A stretch of DNA of 64,000 nt from Chrysophaeum taylorii (taxonomy: Eukaryota; Sar; Pelagophyceae; Pelagomonadales; Pelagomonadaceae): assembly GCA_029834535.1 (NCBI GenBank), contig JAQMWT010000067.1, positions 16,534-80,533 of the forward strand, in the 5' to 3' direction. Below the pieces are notes generated by a model. That model was given only the letters and a program-made list of their open reading frames with translations, made no database searches and had not been told where the DNA came from. The position numbers and the translations under genes are program-made. This document shows positions 42,790 through 53,158 of the stretch, piece by piece; the first letter of the stretch is position 1; each line of letters begins with the position of its first letter.

Positions 42790-43990
42790 ATGGCTTCAAC
42801 AACGGATTTTGTCTCACCTTTTGTGGCATTTTCTTCATGCCCTCGGATTCACGACGCTGTCGCTTTTCCCGCCGTGTCCCTGCGCACCCAGCTTACTTTC
42901 GACCTGTGGCAGGCACGCCTTTGTCATTATAGTGAATCCTATCTTCGACGTTTGCCCTCTCTCGCTGTTGGTGCGCCTTTCTTCCCAAGTTCCGCGTCTC
43001 TTTCTTTTTGTGCTGCTTGCGCTCCAGGTAAACTGCATGCTGCTCACGTTGGCCGTCGTAAACGCGCCCCGCGTGATGAAGCTGGCAGCTCTACTACCGA
43101 AGTCTTGACGTGCTGTCGCGCCATATCTTATTATTCATGCTGATCTGATGTTCACAGGCATCCCTTTCACAAAGATCGCGCCATCCTTACCTTTGTTGAT
43201 GATTTCACGCGCAAGCGCACCCGCTATTCTGCGCCTAGGCATATGACTCGCTCACGAATGGTCGTCAATTGGAAATTTTCTCGCGTACTGTGGTTCGACC
43301 TTTCGGCTACCGTGTCGCTATCATCTACACCGATCGTGACAAGTCTCTCATGGGTCAATTCGAAACCTTTTGCTTCTTGGGCAAGCAACAACATCGCCAT
43401 AAAAAGATCGCCCGCCGCTCAGTCAAAGCATTTGCAGGCACGTGCTTTTTCCGGTGTTGTCGAACGCTTTCATCGTTCAACGGCAAATATCACTCGGACT
43501 CTTTTGGTGCATGCTAATCACCCTGCCGACTATATTGGCGTTGGGCCATGGAAACGGCCGATTTCATCTCCGAGCGGATGCCAAATGCACCCAACCCCGC
43601 GTACATGACGCCATACGAGATGTTACACGAAACCTTGCCTCGCGTGGACTTTCTCCGTGTCTGGGGTTGCCCTGCTGCTGCTATTCTTACTGGCGACAAA
43701 TGGCCTACCAAATTGACATCTGGCATTTTTATTGGCTACCCACCTGACAGGCCATACTTTCGCATTCTTATTCAACGCCCAAAACCGGCCCCGTTGTACA
43801 CACCTCTGTTGATGTTTCCTTCGATGAGACCTTTTCTTTGCGTAAGTCCCTGTCATCCCAGCCCCTCCCTCCTCCCCTTGTGGATTCTCGTTTTCCTTAT
43901 TTGTTCTATTACGACCCCCGTCTGTCTTCCGCGGTTGCTCCCTTGTCCCCTGTTTTTGATGCGCACGACCCGGCCTTATCGGGACTGATC
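42790..43990 (+). pseudogene. Copia GAG-pre-integrase and integrase
   Basis: LWQARLCHYSESYLRRLPSL and CAACAPGKLHAAH give the HHCC-type zinc module in degraded form. ILTFVDDFTRKRTRY gives an Asp-containing integrase core start. NAPNPAYMTPYEMLHETLPR and FLRVWGCPAA, then SGIFIGYPPDRPYFRIL, are typical of the Copia integrase C-terminal side. At least four frame changes occur. Confidence 0.65.
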
Positions 43991-44559
43991 ACCCCAGAGA
44001 CGAGCCTTAAGGAGAGCTCAAATCCGAAGGACCCAAAACAAACCCCCAAGAGAAAAGTGCAAAACCAAGTCGAGCAAAACAGAGCCGACAACGCAAAGTC
44101 GATCGCCAAGTCGACAAAAGTGCAAATTGCTGTGAGAAAAGTGCAAAACAAAGTCGAGCAAACCATAGCCGACAAAACCAAGTCGATCGCCAAGTCGACG
44201 AAAACATCAAGAATCCTAGTGTTTTGCCACAACGCAACGCGGCACTACACGCACAGTCTATGCGTCAATCCTCTGTCGATTTTGTGTCATCCTGTCATTC
44301 CCTGTATGTTAATTATGCTAGCTTTCGTTTGTTAATTCATCATGTCTTCCTTCTCCTCTGTATCGCCCACTCCTTTGTTGATCCCCAATATGTCGAAGCC
44401 CATCGTGTCCTCTATGCAGCAACCGAAGAAACGTCCCAATACACATAAATCGACGATGGCGCCATTTGTTCCACTCATATACGTAAAGCTCTGACGCATA
44501 CAAATCCCGAGCGTCCTGGATGGTTACATGCCATAGCCAAAGAGTAGCACGCCCTCGGT

Positions 44560-45720
44560 CAGCTTGGTTGCTGGGATGTTGTTCGCGTGAATTCCACGTT
44601 TTCTGGCTGGCAACATCTGCAGTGGGTCCTCCGAAAGAAATACGAATCTGGTCGGTTCAAATCCTACAAAGCGCGTCTGGTTGTCGGAGGTTATACTCAG
44701 ATTCACGGCAGGTTGATTATCACGACACTTACTCTCCGGTCGCCAATATTGTCACTATACGCTTCTTTCTCACCTTTGTTGCCGTTCATGACTGGGATTT
44801 GCATAAGTTGGACGTCAGCTCTGCTTTCATACGAGCACCGATCGCAGCAGAGATATATAAATACGTCTGGCCACCCGAAGACTATGCCCCTACCCAACCC
44901 AAACGCCCGCTCAAAAAGGTCTTCGTCTTTCTGCGGCTGACTGTCCTGCAGACGGTTCCCCCGACCAACTCTATATGGCCCGCATCCCTTTTCGTCGTAT
45001 TGTTGGTTGTGTCTGGTTTGTTTTTGTTATGACGCGCCCGGACGTTACTTGGACTGTTAATCAGTGGGCGCGCTATGATGCTGACAACCCCCGGCAAGCC
45101 TCATTGGCACGCTATGAGCCATTGCTTGCGCTACGTTAATGGTACTCAAGATCTCGCCCTCGTTCTTGGTCGCGATTCTGACCTTCGTCTCTGTGGTGGT
45201 GGTTATTCCGACTCCAGCTGGGCTGACAATCCCAACGTAGACCGTCATTCTACATCCTTGTCTCATGCTTGGTAACGAACTCAATTATCAGCTACTGTTA
45301 TCGCAACCAATACCTTCTCTCGAACGCTCCTCTTTTTTTGAAGCCGAGCTTCTCGCCCTTTATGTATGCTGCCACCGCTGAGAGCTTTCTTTCGTGGCTT
45401 GTGAAACTTTTTGACAATTTTAACTTGCCTCGCCACGCAGTCCCTATGTATGTCGATAACCGCACCACCGTGACACAAGTACGGCGTCAATGATGCATGA
45501 CTCGACGTACCCGTCACATCGACATTCGCTTTTATAGCACGCCAGTATATCACCGCAATCAAATCATAGACCTTCCTTCAACACATTCATTCCGCGTCTT
45601 GACAATCTTCGCGATATCTTCACCCGTAGTACGGAAGCCCACCCTTTCCTTCGGCTCGGTGCTCGCTATCTCACCTCTTGATTTATCATGGCATAAAATA
45701 CGCCAAAATATTATTATATA
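44560..45720 (+). pseudogene. Copia reverse transcriptase and RNase H, internal deletion
   Basis: FKSYKARLVVGGYTQIHG, DYHDTYSPVANIVTIRFF and WDLHKLDVSSAFIRAPI are the Copia reverse transcriptase N-terminal motifs. The segment that should contain the catalytic YVDD box is missing between about 44935 and 44970, after which VMTRPDVTWTVNQWARYDAD resumes. RNase H follows as YVNGTQDLALVLGRDSDLRL and GYSDSSWADNP, then VPMYVDNRTTV and RHIDIRFY. The element is therefore catalytically dead. Confidence 0.65.
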
Positions 45721-45730
45721 CCTCTCCTGA

Positions 45731-47787
45731 CGCATTTCTACGCTTCTCCTTTTTCTTTTGGCACCTGGTACTTCCCCCTTTTTCTTTCTTTTCCAGCACC
45801 TGTGTGTACCCCTCCTCCTACGTATCTAATATCCTTACGTCATTATCCTCATCCTAGAATTAATCTGACGAGGCTGCGACGACGTATGGAGGCCCATGGC
45901 TCAGCTTTTGGAGGTGGGTTTGGTGGCGTCGGTCTTACGATGAGGACGATGACACACGATTAGCGTCGTCGTGCCCCTGGTGCCGAAGCTATCGTCGGTT
46001 GAGGAAGCTGGTCACAGATGCGGAAGGGGTGAGATCGTTAGTGGACTTGGCGGCGTGGACCGACTGTCGTCGAGGAGCAGAAAGGGCTGCGGCACCTTCC
46101 GTTCGTTCGCGGACGAGTGTGAGCTAGCGCCGTGCGTCGGCAAGAGATGGGGTGCATCGCGCGATTGGGGGGCGAATTTCGACAAGCTCGCCGGGACCAG
46201 GGCGGTGCATCGAGAGCATGATGTTCGCGCTTTCATAGAAGGAACTTAGCCGGCCGGTCAAGCAGCCGTTTGCTGTACTCGCCGCCAAACCTGCGTACAG
46301 CCATCCAGACTCTGGTTGATGCCATCACACGACCTCGGCGACTTTCGAATCGTTGCGTTGCTCGGAGAGGCGCCGTGGTCACTCACTCGGATTCAGGGTT
46401 AGGGTGTTGGTTCATGATTTTCCTTGTGGGCGGGCGGGCGGGCGACCACGGCACCCGCTTCCACGCTGCTACTGACCCACAGTTCCAGCGGGGCGAAAGG
46501 CCGGCGCGTCCGTCGAGGGCGATTGATTCAACCTTGGGCCCTGGTGTCGGCGGCAAGGAGGAAGGATGGAGCGAGCTGGAGTTGGGGCCAAGTTGAGGAC
46601 CAAGTTTCTCGTTGGGGCGGATGGCCTCGACGAGTTGGTTGAAATCAGGACATCCGCGGGGACTCGGCAATACGCTGCTGGCGGTGGTTATCCGTTCCGG
46701 CGGCTGGTGGCGGCGCGGCCTGTACAGATGGGGGTCACCGGAGAAGCGACTGGCTTTTGACCCTCAATTCGAGAATCGGAGTCTATCTCGTCGAAAGACG
46801 ATCGCGCAGCACACCTGTGGTGCGACGCGCGGAAGGTGATGTACGAAGGCTCGTGCCCTGCGCGACAGACGACCAGCAGAAGGGCTCGCTCATCATCGAG
46901 ACCGCGGACGGCCGTCGAGACCGCGCGTCGTTCGGCAGCAAATGTAATTTGATGACCGCCGTTGCGGCCTTCGAGATGGCGCGTCGACCATCATAGATAA
47001 TACGCGCACGACGTATCTTCGTCGATCTTGGTCAGTCTGCCTCGCGAGAAAATTGGCGTAGGCCTCTGCGTACGCGTCGAACGGTCCACTATCCCCGATT
47101 GCGGGCGTGTCACGCTGCTTGTTGATTTGCGCCAGGACGAACCGGGAAGGGTACCTTTGAACACGTCGACGCCAAGAACCCGATGGAGGATGTATACTCG
47201 TAGAGGGAGGGAGGGCTCCTGATGATTCTCCGCACCAGTTCGCGAATCCCGTTTGATTGCTCGGAGACGCCCGTCCGTTCGCGTGCCGTTGACAAAATAT
47301 TGTGCCGTCCGTGGCGACGTCGACAATCATGATCGAAAGCGGCAAGGACCTCGAGGAGGATATTTGTAGATTTTGCTCGCTCTGGGTGACTATCGCAGCT
47401 ACGTCGTAAGGCTGAGCGGGGTCCCCGCGGCGTCCCGGTACCGGCGCCCTTTCCCGACGGCACCCAGACGACCACGGGGCGTTCCTCCTCGTGCTCCCGC
47501 GGCAGCGACGAGTTCGAGTGCCAATCGCTTCGCGCTGAACCTTGTCGTACCTTGGGTTGGACGAGCTTACAAAGCTAAAGATGCTCGCTTGACCCCAGCG
47601 TCCGCGCTGCGTTCCCCGTGTACACTGCGTCTGTCGGTGTCCAAGGCACACCTGCGGCTGCTCCGAGTCTGCACGGCGTCCGCACTCGTAGGGAAAAGAG
47701 GCAACTTGGAATTCATGCCGTCATTGCCATCAAACACGTCCGATTACGCAACTGTGCCCTAGCCCGCTTCTTCGGAAGTCTGCTTGC
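45731..47787. other. no supported gene
   Basis: GC-rich sequence with overlapping frames on both strands and no readable domain. A (GGGC)n-type run sits at 46430-46443. The longest frame is minus 46893-47651 (252 codons), which is Arg/Ser-rich and unconserved in appearance. A host gene broken into short exons cannot be excluded. Confidence 0.35.
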
Positions 47788-48179
47788 ATGGCATGCAACC
47801 TTGAAGCCCGCCCGCCCGCCGCCCATGGGGGCGGCGGGCCGGGGAGCCAGGAGAGGCTCGAGCGGTGTGGGGCTCACGGCCGCGACATGGACAGGATCAG
47901 GAGGTACGAACGAACACGAAGGAGGTGGCGGCAAGGGCAAAGCGCAAGCTCCTCAAGAAGGCAGGGAGAGAGCTGCCGACGAGAAAGAAGACTGCCTACA
48001 AGCCAGGGAGTTGGTATTCGTGCTAGGAGCGTAGGCGCGGGCCGCAGGGAGCGGAGATACGAACGAAAGAGGGGTAAAAAGAAAATGAAGGGCGTCATCA
48101 AGGGCAGTGCGAGAAAACGCAGCCCAGAGGAGGTGCGTGCGAGGACTACAGGCGATCAGCTGTTTTCAAAAGGCGCCGG

Positions 48180-48960
48180 ACTCTTCTTCATCATCGAGAT
48201 CGGTGTCGTACTCGGGATTGTCGTGCTCACCAGTGGTGTTTGGCGCTTCTTTGAACAACGTCCAAAGCCGGTCGTAGTCGATGCCGCCGTCGAGTTAAAT
48301 TCTTCTTCCAGATATGATGGGGAAGTTCTGTTTGATGATTACGAAGGCCTTGAGCAGCCTGGGTTTGAAGCGCGAGCGAAGCGGCATTTTGGTCTGCTTC
48401 GTGAACCTCCTGAAGACCCGCTCCTCGTGAACTTGCGTGATCTGTTCGCAGCCCTTACTACTCTCAAACTGCAAGGTCGCCGTCGGGTATTATTCGTCGC
48501 GGATCATCGAGTTCGCATACGTCTTTGTCGTATCGAGACGCTTGCCGCGAACTCCATCTTCGACAACGAATTATTGCTAGCATCTATCATAAGTCATCGC
48601 CCGGAACTTAGCCAGCACGATAATGTGAGCGTCGTGTTTCTGCAAAGTAGCGACTGGCTCATCCGCCGATTCGTTATTTTTGCCGAGATCGAGAAGATCG
48701 TCGTCGGAGTTGGAGGCGGCAGTACGACGCTTCTTCTTCTTATAAGGCGAAGGCTCGGTTCTGGCTGAAACGAAGCGAGTCTCTCTTCTGCGTCCTCCCC
48801 CCAAGCTGCCTCGAACATGACAGTCGCGAGCTTGGCCTGTGCCTGCGGCAGAATGTTGTTGTTTAGCTCGAGCGTTGGATGCAGCACCATCAAAATCATC
48901 ACCGCCTTCGCCGGCGCGCTGCGCAGAGGTGTGCCTCCGCTTCAGTTCTTCGACACGCAC
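48180..48960 (-). pseudogene. hypothetical protein remnant, minus strand
   Basis: Minus-strand blocks look like real protein: RRTAASNSDDDLLDLGKNNE and KHDAHIIVLAKFRAMTYDRC (48577-48960 frame). In another frame are RLDTTKTYANSMIRDE, CEQITQVHEERVFRRF, MPLRSRFKPRLLKAFVIIKQ and LWTLFKEAPNTTGEHDNP, with an acidic DTDLDDEEESGAF end near 48180. Stops interrupt it at about 48495 and 48290. No family is recognised. The opposite-strand 326-codon frame (47788-48768) is judged a shadow. Confidence 0.35.
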
Positions 48961-49600
48961 CTGATGGACTGGTCAACATCTTCTTCGCGGCGATTGCCGG
49001 CGTAGCACCTTGGCGTCTGGGCGAATTCAAGCCACAGCACATCGCCAACACGGCGCGGGCATTTGCCCGCGTCGACTGGAGTAAAGACCTCGGAAAAAGT
49101 TTTCCCGAGCTCGCCTTTTACGCCGCGGCACATCTCGATGTCCTCGATGATCGCCATTTGTCGCAGCTCCTCCTTGCTTTATTACACTTTCGTCTCGAGT
49201 GGCCTGACCGGAGCTGCCCGAGATGCTCCAAGTGGCGTATCAACGTCTGGCTCCATCACCGTCCCAACTCCAGCGCGACGTTGCGACCGCACTCGACCGA
49301 GTCGGCTGGAAACATGTCTTCGCGCACGTGACCGACGAGGGATTGTCGCTCGACATGGCTCAACCAGACACCAAACGCGCGGTCGAAGTCGACGGGTCGC
49401 ACCACTTCCTCGGGAGAACGAGGGTCGAGAACGGGTCTACGCGCTTCAAGTCCCGACTAATACGGCGGCTTGGCTGGGACGTAGTTCACGTTGCTTTTTT
49501 TCGAGTGGGACGCTCTCCTCTGCGAGCGAGAACAGGACGCCTACCTCCGGGCTAAGCTTTTCTTCACATAACACCTACGCGCGGCCGCTTCGCTCCTAGA
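48879..49600 (+). pseudogene. RAP-domain protein (organelle RNA-binding type), C-terminal part with two frameshifts
   Basis: The 48879-49331 frame has helical-repeat sequence typical of algal RAP/OPR proteins: LGEFKPQHIANTARAFARVD and HLDVLDDRHLSQLLLALLHF. At about 49210 the frame changes to SPSQLQRDVATALDRVGW. Next come LSLDMAQPDTKRAVEVDGSH and HFL, the RAP signature, then SRLIRRLGWDVVHVAFF. At a run of seven T (49495-49501) the frame changes again to FEWDALLCEREQDAYLRAKL, the usual RAP ending. Such proteins act on chloroplast or mitochondrial RNA. The N-terminal half is not visible. One-base indels at both breaks would repair it, so decay and assembly error are both possible. Confidence 0.65.
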
Positions 49601-49659
49601 AGAAAACTCGTATTATGTTTTTGGGTAGATGAAAAAAGAAAGGGGGCAAGGTGATGTCA

Positions 49660-50160
49660 CGATGCGTCATACTAACGTGGAATATGGAAGAAGATGACAT
49701 AAGATTGTATGAATCAGCAAGTGAGAAAACGGGCGCGAAGGCGAAGGAAGAGACGAGTCTCCGGGCTGCGAGTCAAAATATCGCTTAAGATGTCCAGGCG
49801 TGGGATGTGCTGTAGATTCATGATCCCATTCCGATGGTATGCCGGCACGATGGATGTGAGAATATATTGATTCCTGGAGCAGTAGGAAATGAGGGAGCGA
49901 GCTAGCGTAAAACAACAATAGCCGGGGGTGGAATGGCGGTCATCAGGGTTGTCAGCCCAACTGGAGTCGGAGTATCCACAGAGAAGAATAAGGTCGAAGT
50001 TTCGGCCAAGAACGAAGGCGAGATCTTGCGAGCCGTTTAGATATCGGCGACAGATGTGCCAAGAGACGCACGATGATAGGGAATACGAGCCATGTAGGAT
50101 TGATCTGGTGGGGGCCATCAGGGGGACAATCTGCAGCAGAAAGACGAAGACCTCTCTGAG
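49660..50160 (-). mobile_element. Copia fragment 2 (RNase H part)
   Basis: The minus strand reads RRYLNGSQDLAFVLGRNFDL, then CGYSDSSWADNPDDRHSTPG, ISYCSRNQYILTS and HIPRLDILSDILTR. These match the RNase H end of the Copia at 45.1-45.6 kb but with a better preserved sequence. Only the 3' end of the element is present. Confidence 0.65.
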
Positions 50161-50832
50161 CAGGCGTGAGTTCTGGTTGCGTGGGTCAATAGCAAAGAGT
50201 GCGACGTGCGTAAGCCAACAAAAGTTCGCAGGTCATCAACAACTAAAACACTTATGACTCGCGTAATAATTTCCCGAAAAGTGAACAGCCGACCTGGAAA
50301 ATTCTGGGAATCTTCCAGTTTCTTCCGTTTCCGTGAAAATATATTTCCGGAAACTGGAGAGGAGATTTTCGGCCACCTGGTGGACGGACTGAGCCCAAAG
50401 TGAGTGGCCAAAACGCTCAATAGAGACACGTGGGAGGGTGGGTGTCCACTGAGGTGCACTGAGGTGTCTGCGACCGCCACCAGCGCGCGGGGAGTGCGAT
50501 GGTGTGAGCATGCAAAGCGTTCAGTGGTTATAGGAAAGTCTTTGAAGGTCAACTGTTGTAAGAGGGTGGGGGGAGTGCGAACGTGAGCATGCGGTTGCCT
50601 CGGTGGTTTGTTTGAGTGTTGCGTATAACTTCGATTGCAATGCTAGCAGCGTCTCAGTCGCAGCGCTTTTTGAGGCTTTGAGTGCTTCGAACCCCAGTCG
50701 TCGTCGTCGAAAAGGCTGTCGTCGTCGTCGTCGATGCGGCGGCGCTGGCGAGGAGTCTCGTCGACGTCGGCACCGTCTAGGATAAGCGGCTGGCGGGAAG
50801 AGGCAGCAGAGGCAGAGGGGAGTGTCTTCTTC
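50161..50832. other. no supported gene
   Basis: Contains AAAATATATTTTC-type inverted repeats near 50270-50360 (GGAAGAT.../TTTCCG) and a CGTCGT-rich tract at 50697-50770. No conserved frame is seen. Confidence 0.35.
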
Positions 50833-51362
50833 AGATAGCACCAGCAACCTTAGCCTTAACAACAGTCGGAGTTCGACTGTCGTCCACGTAGTTTTCTTCG
50901 AGTTTAAACCCCTGCTGACTGACAAGGCGTGTTGTTGTTTGTCCCACTGAATGCCGTAGTTGTAGACCCGGGCCCGCGGCTTGAACTTGACCACCTTCCC
51001 GAACCACCACGACCACAGATGGATCTCAAAGGTCGTCGTCGTCGTCGTCGTCGAGGTGTCCAACAAGCAGCAAAGTAGAACGTAGAGCGGGATCTATATT
51101 CGTCCTCGCGGAGAAAAAAAGGAAGCCGGCTTGTCGACGAACGAGAGAAGCCTGTGGAGGAACTTCAAACTCATCGAAGTAGACCGTAGTAGTGCCATCT
51201 TGCTCTTCGTCTCTCCCGTCATCGTCGTCTTCCAAATCGAGATCTTCGTCGTCCTTGCCGCCGTCATTGTCGTCATCGTGGCTCTTGCCCGGCAGATAGT
51301 CCCTCCCCGATGTTCGCGCGTTGAAGACAGCCAAGTATCTCGTCGGCCTGCTCTTTTGTCAT
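50833..51362 (-). CDS. small acidic protein, frameshifted
   Basis: An ATG at 51362 (MTKEQADEILGCLQRANIG) is followed, one frame over after a GGG run near 51300, by DYLPGKSHDDDNDGGKDDED and EDDDDGRDEEQD, an Asp-rich segment. Next come VYFDEFEVPPQ, WSWWFGKVVKFKPRARVYNY and GIQWDKQQH, then after another one-base change GFKLEENYVDDSRTPTVVKA ending KVAGAI and a stop at 50833. The FGKVVKFK...GIQWD segment suggests a small Tudor/SH3-like barrel. This is inference. A (TCG)n tract (51027-51050) may add the poly-Thr/poly-Asp part or belong to an intron. Confidence 0.45.
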
Positions 51363-51404
51363 AGTGGCCGCGACATCCTTACTACTAATCGACAGATGGT
51401 TGTC

Positions 51405-52204
51405 TGTCTGTCTGTTTGTTTGTTTGTCTTTAAATGTCGACTGGTAAGAGGGGTGTGTGTGTGGGGGGGGCATGAAGGATGTGGGTGGGTTTGTGGGGTA
51501 GGAGGGATGTGCCTGACGGGCGGAGATAAGTACGCGGGACCTAGTCGGGGTCATCGCCGAGTCGTGGGGCAGGCGAAGAGAGGACGGGCCCCGCCCGTAG
51601 GTCGTACGCATGCTGCCGCCGGACGTATGTGCGACGAAGGGTGACGTCCTGCTGGGATCGGGCGGCCTGGGTGGGGTTCCCCGAGGCGGCGACATGGGTG
51701 AGGGCGGTGAGGTGAGGGCACAGCGAGCCCGGCCTAATGCGTTGGCGATCCCCCACTCACGGTAGATGGGGCGAGTTTGGGCCGCCTTTGCCTCTGTGAA
51801 GTTGGCGCAGCCGCTTGCCACCCAGGTTCGCGCAGCGATGCGCTCTGCGCATGTTTGGGCGAGAGCGTGGCACGCCGCGCTGGCCTCACCGAAGGCACCA
51901 GAGACGAGGCCGGCGACGGTGCCGTAGCTACGTAGCCGCTGTTCGACAGGGCCCAAGAAGCCAGGCGGTGGTGCTGTACCCGGCTGGGGGATGATGGCGT
52001 CGATGCCGCGGGCGTGAGCGAGGTATTCGGAGTGGACTTGCGCTGCGCGCCGATCGACAGGCGACGGGTGGGGGGGATGGAATGGGCGGTATAGAACGAA
52101 CCCCATGCATGTGACTCGGGTTTTGATGTCGTAGAGTTGCTCCTTGTTGTCGAGCGTGGTGAGGATGTCTGGGACGACTTGGCGCCGGGCGAGATTGCCT
52201 CTGC
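51405..52204 (-). mobile_element. non-LTR retroelement (family L), best-preserved copy
   Basis: The minus-strand frame (51273-52232) reads LARRQVVPDILTTLDNKEQL, YDIKTRVTCMGFVLYRPF, HARGIDAIIPQPGTAPPPG, YGTVAGLVSGAFGEASAACH and REWGIANALGRARCALTS. After one frame change it ends AGPVLSSPAPRLGDDPD with a stop at 51541. The 3' UTR and tail (CTTACCAGTCGACATTTAAA then GACAAACAAAC(AGAC)n) run to about 51400. It joins the Helitron helicase sequence at 52205. Confidence 0.55.
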
Positions 52205-52205
52205 A

Positions 52206-53158
52206 TGTCCCTCGATTTAAGGTAAGGATCATGTAGGCGCGCGAGCCAGACAGTGATCCTCCAAGCCGTCTACGGCTACCTCGCAGACTGTTTCCACGAC
52301 CCGCGGCGGCTCTTTCAGCGCGCCATTCTCACGCCCCGTCGAAACGATGTTGTCGATGCTGACAACGCGCGCATGACCGCGGCCTTTTTTTCCCGAAGAC
52401 GAGGCGTCGGAGTTCTTTTCGGCCGACTAGGTTGGGTCGGAAGCCGACGCCTCGCTCTTAACAGTCGAGTTTTCAACTCCCTGACAACCAACGGCATGCT
52501 GACTTTGATCGCGAGCTTAAAGTCTTCGCAACCTCGACCCGTCGCACGGCCACTGCAACGGTACCAGTACCAGATACATGATCGATCGTGTCGTGTCACC
52601 GAGGCTCCTCCAACCTGTATCCCTCCCTTAAGGCCCGCCTACGCCAAACGATCAACAAGAGCCATGGCCAGACGCCCCGCGAGGTCGGCGTCCTCTTGCC
52701 CAAGCCCGTCTTCTGTCACGTCCAGCTCTACGTGGCTCTCTGTCGGTCGGCAACCCCGAGGATTCGCTCTTCTGGGTCGACGACTCCACCCTACCCCACA
52801 CGTGTTGGGCAATACCAATAAGCCCCCTCACGGCGTCTACACGTGCACTGTAGGTGAACTTACTGGGACCAGGTGAACTAACTGGGGTTAGAGATTAGGA
52901 CTAGGTGAGCTGAGTGACCAGGTGAACTTACTGGGACAAGGTGAACTTACTGGGGGTTTTTAGAGTAAACTCAAGGGTTGGCGGCGCGTGCGGATCAAAG
53001 CAGCTTGGATTGGCGGAGGCGAGAGCGACGAGCTCGAAGGAGTGGGTGTGAGCTAGGTGAACTTACTGACCAGGTGAACTTATATGAAACTTACTGGGGC
53101 AAGGTGAACTTACTGGGGTTAGAGATTGGGACTAGGTGAACTTACTGACCTGCACTTG
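52206..53158 (+). mobile_element. Helitron helicase C-terminus and 3' end, copy 3
   Basis: Same content as copy 2. ILQAVYGYLADCFHDPRRLF starts near 52255, then RAILTPRRNDVVDADNARM, TINKSHGQTPREVGVLLPKP and VFCHVQLYVALCRSATPR up to about 52770. The AGGTGAACTTACTGG minisatellite follows and the copy ends GACCTGCACTTG (53158) before a T. The next base belongs to a hAT transposase C-terminus, so the Helitron end abuts that gene. Confidence 0.7.

Larger units (their letters stand above)
41932..45730 (+). mobile_element. Ty1/Copia retrotransposon, degenerate
   Basis: Domains in the Copia order are visible in shifting frames: gag and protease, GAG-pre-integrase, integrase, reverse transcriptase, RNase H. 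LTRs were not identified. The 5' end abuts the (TTTA)n tract. Relatives are at 49660-50160 and 55990-57350. Confidence 0.75.

Noticed and set aside
46566-46760. RTKFLVGADG peptide resembling an FAD monooxygenase motif
   Set aside because: An isolated ten-residue match in a 64-codon frame with no other flavoprotein motif.
47788-48768. 326-codon plus-strand frame with one apparent membrane helix
   Set aside because: The opposite strand carries more protein-like, domain-spaced blocks, and the N-terminal part is simple Arg/Gly-rich sequence.
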